NCBI RefSeq assembly: GCF_026183675.1
Contig: NZ_JAPIVK010000019.1
Span: forward strand, 1-53,004
Direction of reading: 5' to 3'
DNA length: 53,004 nucleotides
DNA from: Microbulbifer halophilus
GTDB taxonomy: Bacteria > Pseudomonadota > Gammaproteobacteria > Pseudomonadales > Cellvibrionaceae
The first letter of the stretch is position 1. Each line of letters begins with the position of its first letter. This document shows positions 50,407 through 53,004 of this stretch, in pieces. Below the pieces are notes generated by a model. The model was not told where the DNA came from. It saw only the letters and a program-made list of their open reading frames with translations, and did no database searches. The position numbers were made by a program, and so were the translations under genes.

Positions 50407-52614
50407 ATGGCACAGACGCCGGAGCGAGATCCGCAGCGCTTTTCCTGCGCCGAAGCCTGTGTGGACGCCGTGCTGGAAAAAGTCGGCAAGCGCATCGTGC
50501 TCGGGTTGCCACTGGGAATCGGCAAGGCCAACCACTTCGCCAATGCACTCTATGCCCGCGCCGCCGCCGATCCGTCCATCTCCCTCACCATCTTTACCGC
50601 ATTGACCCTGGAGCGACCACTGGGCCGCAGCGAGATAGAGCGACGTTTTATCCAGCCGCTGCTGGACCGCCTCTACAATGAATACCAGGATCTCGGATAC
50701 ACACCGGCGCGGCGCAAGAAAATGCTGCCGGACAATATCGAGGTTTGTGAATTCTTCCTGCAGCCCGGCAGCTTTCTTGGCAATCCCGCGGTGCAACAGG
50801 ACTATGTCTGCTCCAACTACACCCATGTGGCGCGGGACCTGATCGATCGCGGTGTCAATGTAATCGCACAGATGGTCTCGCCGGACGCCGATGGCAGGCA
50901 GTTCAGCCTCAGTAGCAACACCGACCTGACACTGCCGGTGCTGCGCATGACCCGGGAAATGGAAAACTATCCGCTGGTCGTCATCGGCGAAAGCAATCCA
51001 CAGCTGCCGTTTCTCGGCAACGACGCCCTGGTGGATGCCGGCATATTCGATTTCCTGCTCGAGGGGGAGACCTTCGATGTACCGCTGTTTCCGGCGCCTT
51101 CGCCCCCCATCAATTTCACCGACTACAGCATCGCTTTCCACATCGCCAGCCTGATCGCCGATGGCGGCACATTGCAGGTGGGGATCGGCGCACTCGGCGA
51201 TGCCATCTGCCATGTACTGCGCCTGCGCCAGGCGAACAACGATGAATTCCGCCATATGGTGCGGGACCTGACCGGCGACGACTCGCTGCAACTGCGCCAG
51301 AAGCTGCCGCCGATGCTGGATAAATTCGGCCACGGCCTGTACGGCGCCAGCGAGATGGTGCCGCCGGGCTTCCTGCATCTGCGTTGCGCCGGCATACTGG
51401 TGCGGGAAGTCTATCCGGATACGGCCATCCAGCGGCTGCTCAACGACGATGTCATCTCCACCACTGTCAACGAGGATACGCTGCTCGCACTGCGGGACTG
51501 CGGCCGCATCCGCTGTCCGCTGACAGAGAGCGACACCGCCTTCCTTCAGAAAATGGGCATCGTGGACCCCAGCTACAGTTGGCGCGGGCACCGGTTGCTG
51601 ACGCCCGACGGCGAAGAGGAGGAGTGCGACCTGCACAGCGAACACGGACGCCGGCGCCTGCTGGGCCGCTGCCGGAACCAACCGCTGAAAGGCGCCACCT
51701 GGCTTCACGGAGGCTTCTACCTGGGCCCCGCCTCCATGTACGAGGAGTTGCGACAAATGCCGGAGAGTGAGCGCGCCGGCATCAATATGACCGCCATCGA
51801 TTTTATCAACGACCTGCAGGAGGACCGCGCGCTGAAAATTGCCCAGCGCCGCAAGGCGCGCTTCGTCAATTCGGCGATGATGGTGACCCTGAATGGCGCG
51901 GCGATTTCCGACGGCCTGAAAGACGGCCAGGTGGTGAGTGGGGTAGGGGGCCAGTACAACTTCGTTGCCCAGGCCCACGAGTTGCCGGGCGGCCGCTCGA
52001 TCATCGCCGTGCCCGCTACCCGCCGCAGCAACGGCGAAACCCGGAGCAATATCGTCTGGGAATACCCCCACTGCACCATTCCCCGGCACCTGCGGGATAT
52101 CGTCGTCACCGAGTACGGCGTGGCCGACCTGCGCGGCAAGACCGATCGCGATGTGATCACCGCCATGCTCTGTATCTGCGATTCGCGCTTCCAGGATGAA
52201 TTGCTGGAGAAAGCCAAAAATGCGGGCAAGGTGGAAAAGGATTACGCCATTCCGCTGGAGTTCACCGAGAACACCCCGCAGCGGATTGCGGCCGCTTTCA
52301 ACGAAGAGAAGCGCCTGCAGTTACTGCCGCACTTTCCGTTGGGTACCGATTTTACCGACGAGGAAGCACTGCTGGCGATCGCCCTGAAAGAGCTCAAACG
52401 ACAGAGTAAAAAATGGTGGAAGATGATACCGCTGGTGCTGGAAGGTCGGCGCACCTGGAAAGACCACTCCGATGAGAATGCCTGGATACATCGATGCCTG
52501 GATCGGATGGCGTTCGAGGGAACCGACACCTACGAGCACCGGCTGGAAGGCTATGCGGTGGCCGGGGCGCTGAAGAAGTTTGTCGACTTGAAGCGGCCGC
52601 TGCGTTGGGATTAG
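50407..52614 (+). CDS. Acetyl-CoA hydrolase/transferase family protein, long form
   Basis: 735-aa protein of the class I CoA-transferase fold. The N-terminal half has KRIVLGLPLGIGKANHFANALY and VGIGALGDAICHVLRLR; a GASEM motif in LYGASEMVPPGFLHL may hold the catalytic Glu; the C-terminal half has NSAMMVTLNGAAISDGLKDGQVVSGVGGQYNFV, RSIIAVPATRRSNGETRSNIVW and VTEYGVADLRGKTDRDVI of the AcetylCoA hydrolase C-terminal domain. Usual family members are 430-500 aa; here about 130 extra residues in the middle (LRDCGRIRCPL to AIDFINDLQEDR) and a long C-terminal tail are added. Next to fadE it may move CoA between acyl groups from beta-oxidation. A hairpin element follows after 10 bases. Confidence 0.85.
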   Translation: MAQTPERDPQRFSCAEACVDAVLEKVGKRIVLGLPLGIGKANHFANALYARAAADPSISLTIFTALTLERPLGRSEIERRFIQPLLDRLYNEYQDLGYTPARRKKMLPDNIEVCEFFLQPGSFLGNPAVQQDYVCSNYTHVARDLIDRGVNVIAQMVSPDADGRQFSLSSNTDLTLPVLRMTREMENYPLVVIGESNPQLPFLGNDALVDAGIFDFLLEGETFDVPLFPAPSPPINFTDYSIAFHIASLIADGGTLQVGIGALGDAICHVLRLRQANNDEFRHMVRDLTGDDSLQLRQKLPPMLDKFGHGLYGASEMVPPGFLHLRCAGILVREVYPDTAIQRLLNDDVISTTVNEDTLLALRDCGRIRCPLTESDTAFLQKMGIVDPSYSWRGHRLLTPDGEEEECDLHSEHGRRRLLGRCRNQPLKGATWLHGGFYLGPASMYEELRQMPESERAGINMTAIDFINDLQEDRALKIAQRRKARFVNSAMMVTLNGAAISDGLKDGQVVSGVGGQYNFVAQAHELPGGRSIIAVPATRRSNGETRSNIVWEYPHCTIPRHLRDIVVTEYGVADLRGKTDRDVITAMLCICDSRFQDELLEKAKNAGKVEKDYAIPLEFTENTPQRIAAAFNEEKRLQLLPHFPLGTDFTDEEALLAIALKELKRQSKKWWKMIPLVLEGRRTWKDHSDENAWIHRCLDRMAFEGTDTYEHRLEGYAVAGALKKFVDLKRPLRWD

Positions 52615-52624
52615 GCACTGAGGC

Positions 52625-52738
52625 GGCCCTGCTGCCGGGTATTCATTTACGAGACACGCCGTAAATACGTCCCTGTAGGCTTGTCTGCGAGGTCCCTCTC
52701 GCAGACAGTCTCGTAAATGAATACCCGGCATCAGGGCC
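52625..52738. repeat. Hairpin element with conserved core, copy 3
   Basis: The arms 52625-52653 and 52710-52738 are a 29-bp inverted repeat (28 of 29 paired). The outer part GGCCCTGCTGCCGGGT is shared with copy 2, but the next ten bases ATTCATTTAC have nothing in common with copy 2 (GCCCCCTTGC). The 56-nt core 52654-52709 is nearly identical to the others. It begins 10 bases after the acetyl-CoA hydrolase-type gene. Confidence 0.93.
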
Positions 52739-52803
52739 TTTGCATCAGTTTTTGGGTTCCGTTCGTCAGCTAGTGTACTGTCTCATACTAAATGCGGATA
52801 TCA

Positions 52804-52900
52804 GAGCCCCCCAAATTGTTCACAGCAAGGCGCCGCTCGCAGGGAATGGTGGTTCCATTTGCAAGAGCGGCAACGCCGCTGTGGGCGATTTGGGGGGCTC
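52804..52900. repeat. Long extragenic palindrome
   Basis: GAGCCCCCCAAAT (52804-52816) pairs with ATTTGGGGGGCTC (52888-52900). Further inside CACAGC pairs with GCTGTG, and CCGCTC-GCA-GGGAATGG with TCCATTTGC-AAGAGCGG. No gene is present. Confidence 0.8.
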
Positions 52901-52909
52901 CCTCCGGGC

Positions 52910-53004
52910 GGGCCGCTAAGCAGCCATCTGCGGTGTTGCATTCGCTTGACGTAGAACCACTACGCCTGCGCGAATGCGCCTTGCAGCTGGCCGCTTAGCG
53001 GCCC
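52910..53004. repeat. Long palindrome running to the window end
   Basis: GGGCCGCTAAGC at the left pairs with GCTTAGCGGCCC at the right end. The arms continue through ATCTGC/TTGCAG and GCATTCGC/GCGAATGC to CGTAG/CTACG around a centre near 52955. It may continue beyond the window. Confidence 0.75.

Overview
The window reads as a chromosomal segment of a GC-rich marine gammaproteobacterium, most like the Cellvibrionales (Microbulbifer/Saccharophagus type). This is inferred from gene order (rne | rluC, maf | yceD-rpmF-plsX-fabD-fabG-acpP-fabF-pabC-mltG-tmk-holB-pilZ-tatD), a secreted vibriolysin-type protease with tandem PPC domains, and a large TonB-dependent receptor. No rRNA, tRNA, CRISPR array or prophage was found.

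Layout. 1-16 kb is housekeeping: the 5' part of rne (minus strand, cut by the window edge) with a leader of about 700 nt, rluC, a HAD phosphatase, maf, then the long fatty-acid, folate, cell-wall and DNA-replication run ending in holB-pilZ-tatD. 16-23.5 kb holds a dimeric-type dUTPase, malate dehydrogenase, a DUF2244 membrane protein, a Bcp peroxiredoxin, a small AraC-type regulator, yajC, a D-cysteine desulfhydrase-like enzyme and a sodium:alanine symporter. 23.5-29.8 kb is accessory: an M4 metalloprotease, an orphan carrier protein-thioesterase-cytochrome P450 fusion on one polypeptide, AT-rich DNA, and a decayed IS200-type element whose transposase has an in-frame TGA before its catalytic tyrosine. 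29.8-37 kb looks like one regulon for gamma-glutamylated amine use: a glutamine-synthetase-like ligase and an FAD oxidase are divergent around a 45-bp dyad, half of which recurs exactly in the promoter of the adjacent TonB receptor, and a TetR regulator follows. 37-47 kb carries a WYL regulator, a VOC protein, cysB, a small CxxC redox protein, pabB, the ppsR/ppsA pair, an L,D-transpeptidase, rraA and an EamA transporter with a decayed duplicate of its 3' end. 48-52.6 kb holds fadE and a long acetyl-CoA hydrolase/transferase-family gene.

The most unusual feature is non-coding. Three intergenic copies (3.9, 17.9 and 52.6 kb) of one hairpin element share a nearly invariant 56-nt core containing its own 9-bp hairpin. 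The core sits inside long perfect or near-perfect inverted arms, and the ten or so base pairs next to it differ completely between copies while staying fully paired within each copy. All three have the same orientation and lie 3' of a gene. Related outer palindromes without the core occur at 8.3 and 35.3 kb, which suggests that the core was inserted into pre-existing palindromes or that the arms are kept paired by selection or template-driven repair. Several other long extragenic palindromes (16.7, 37.1, 40.1 and 52.8-53.0 kb) make this a repeat-rich chromosome.
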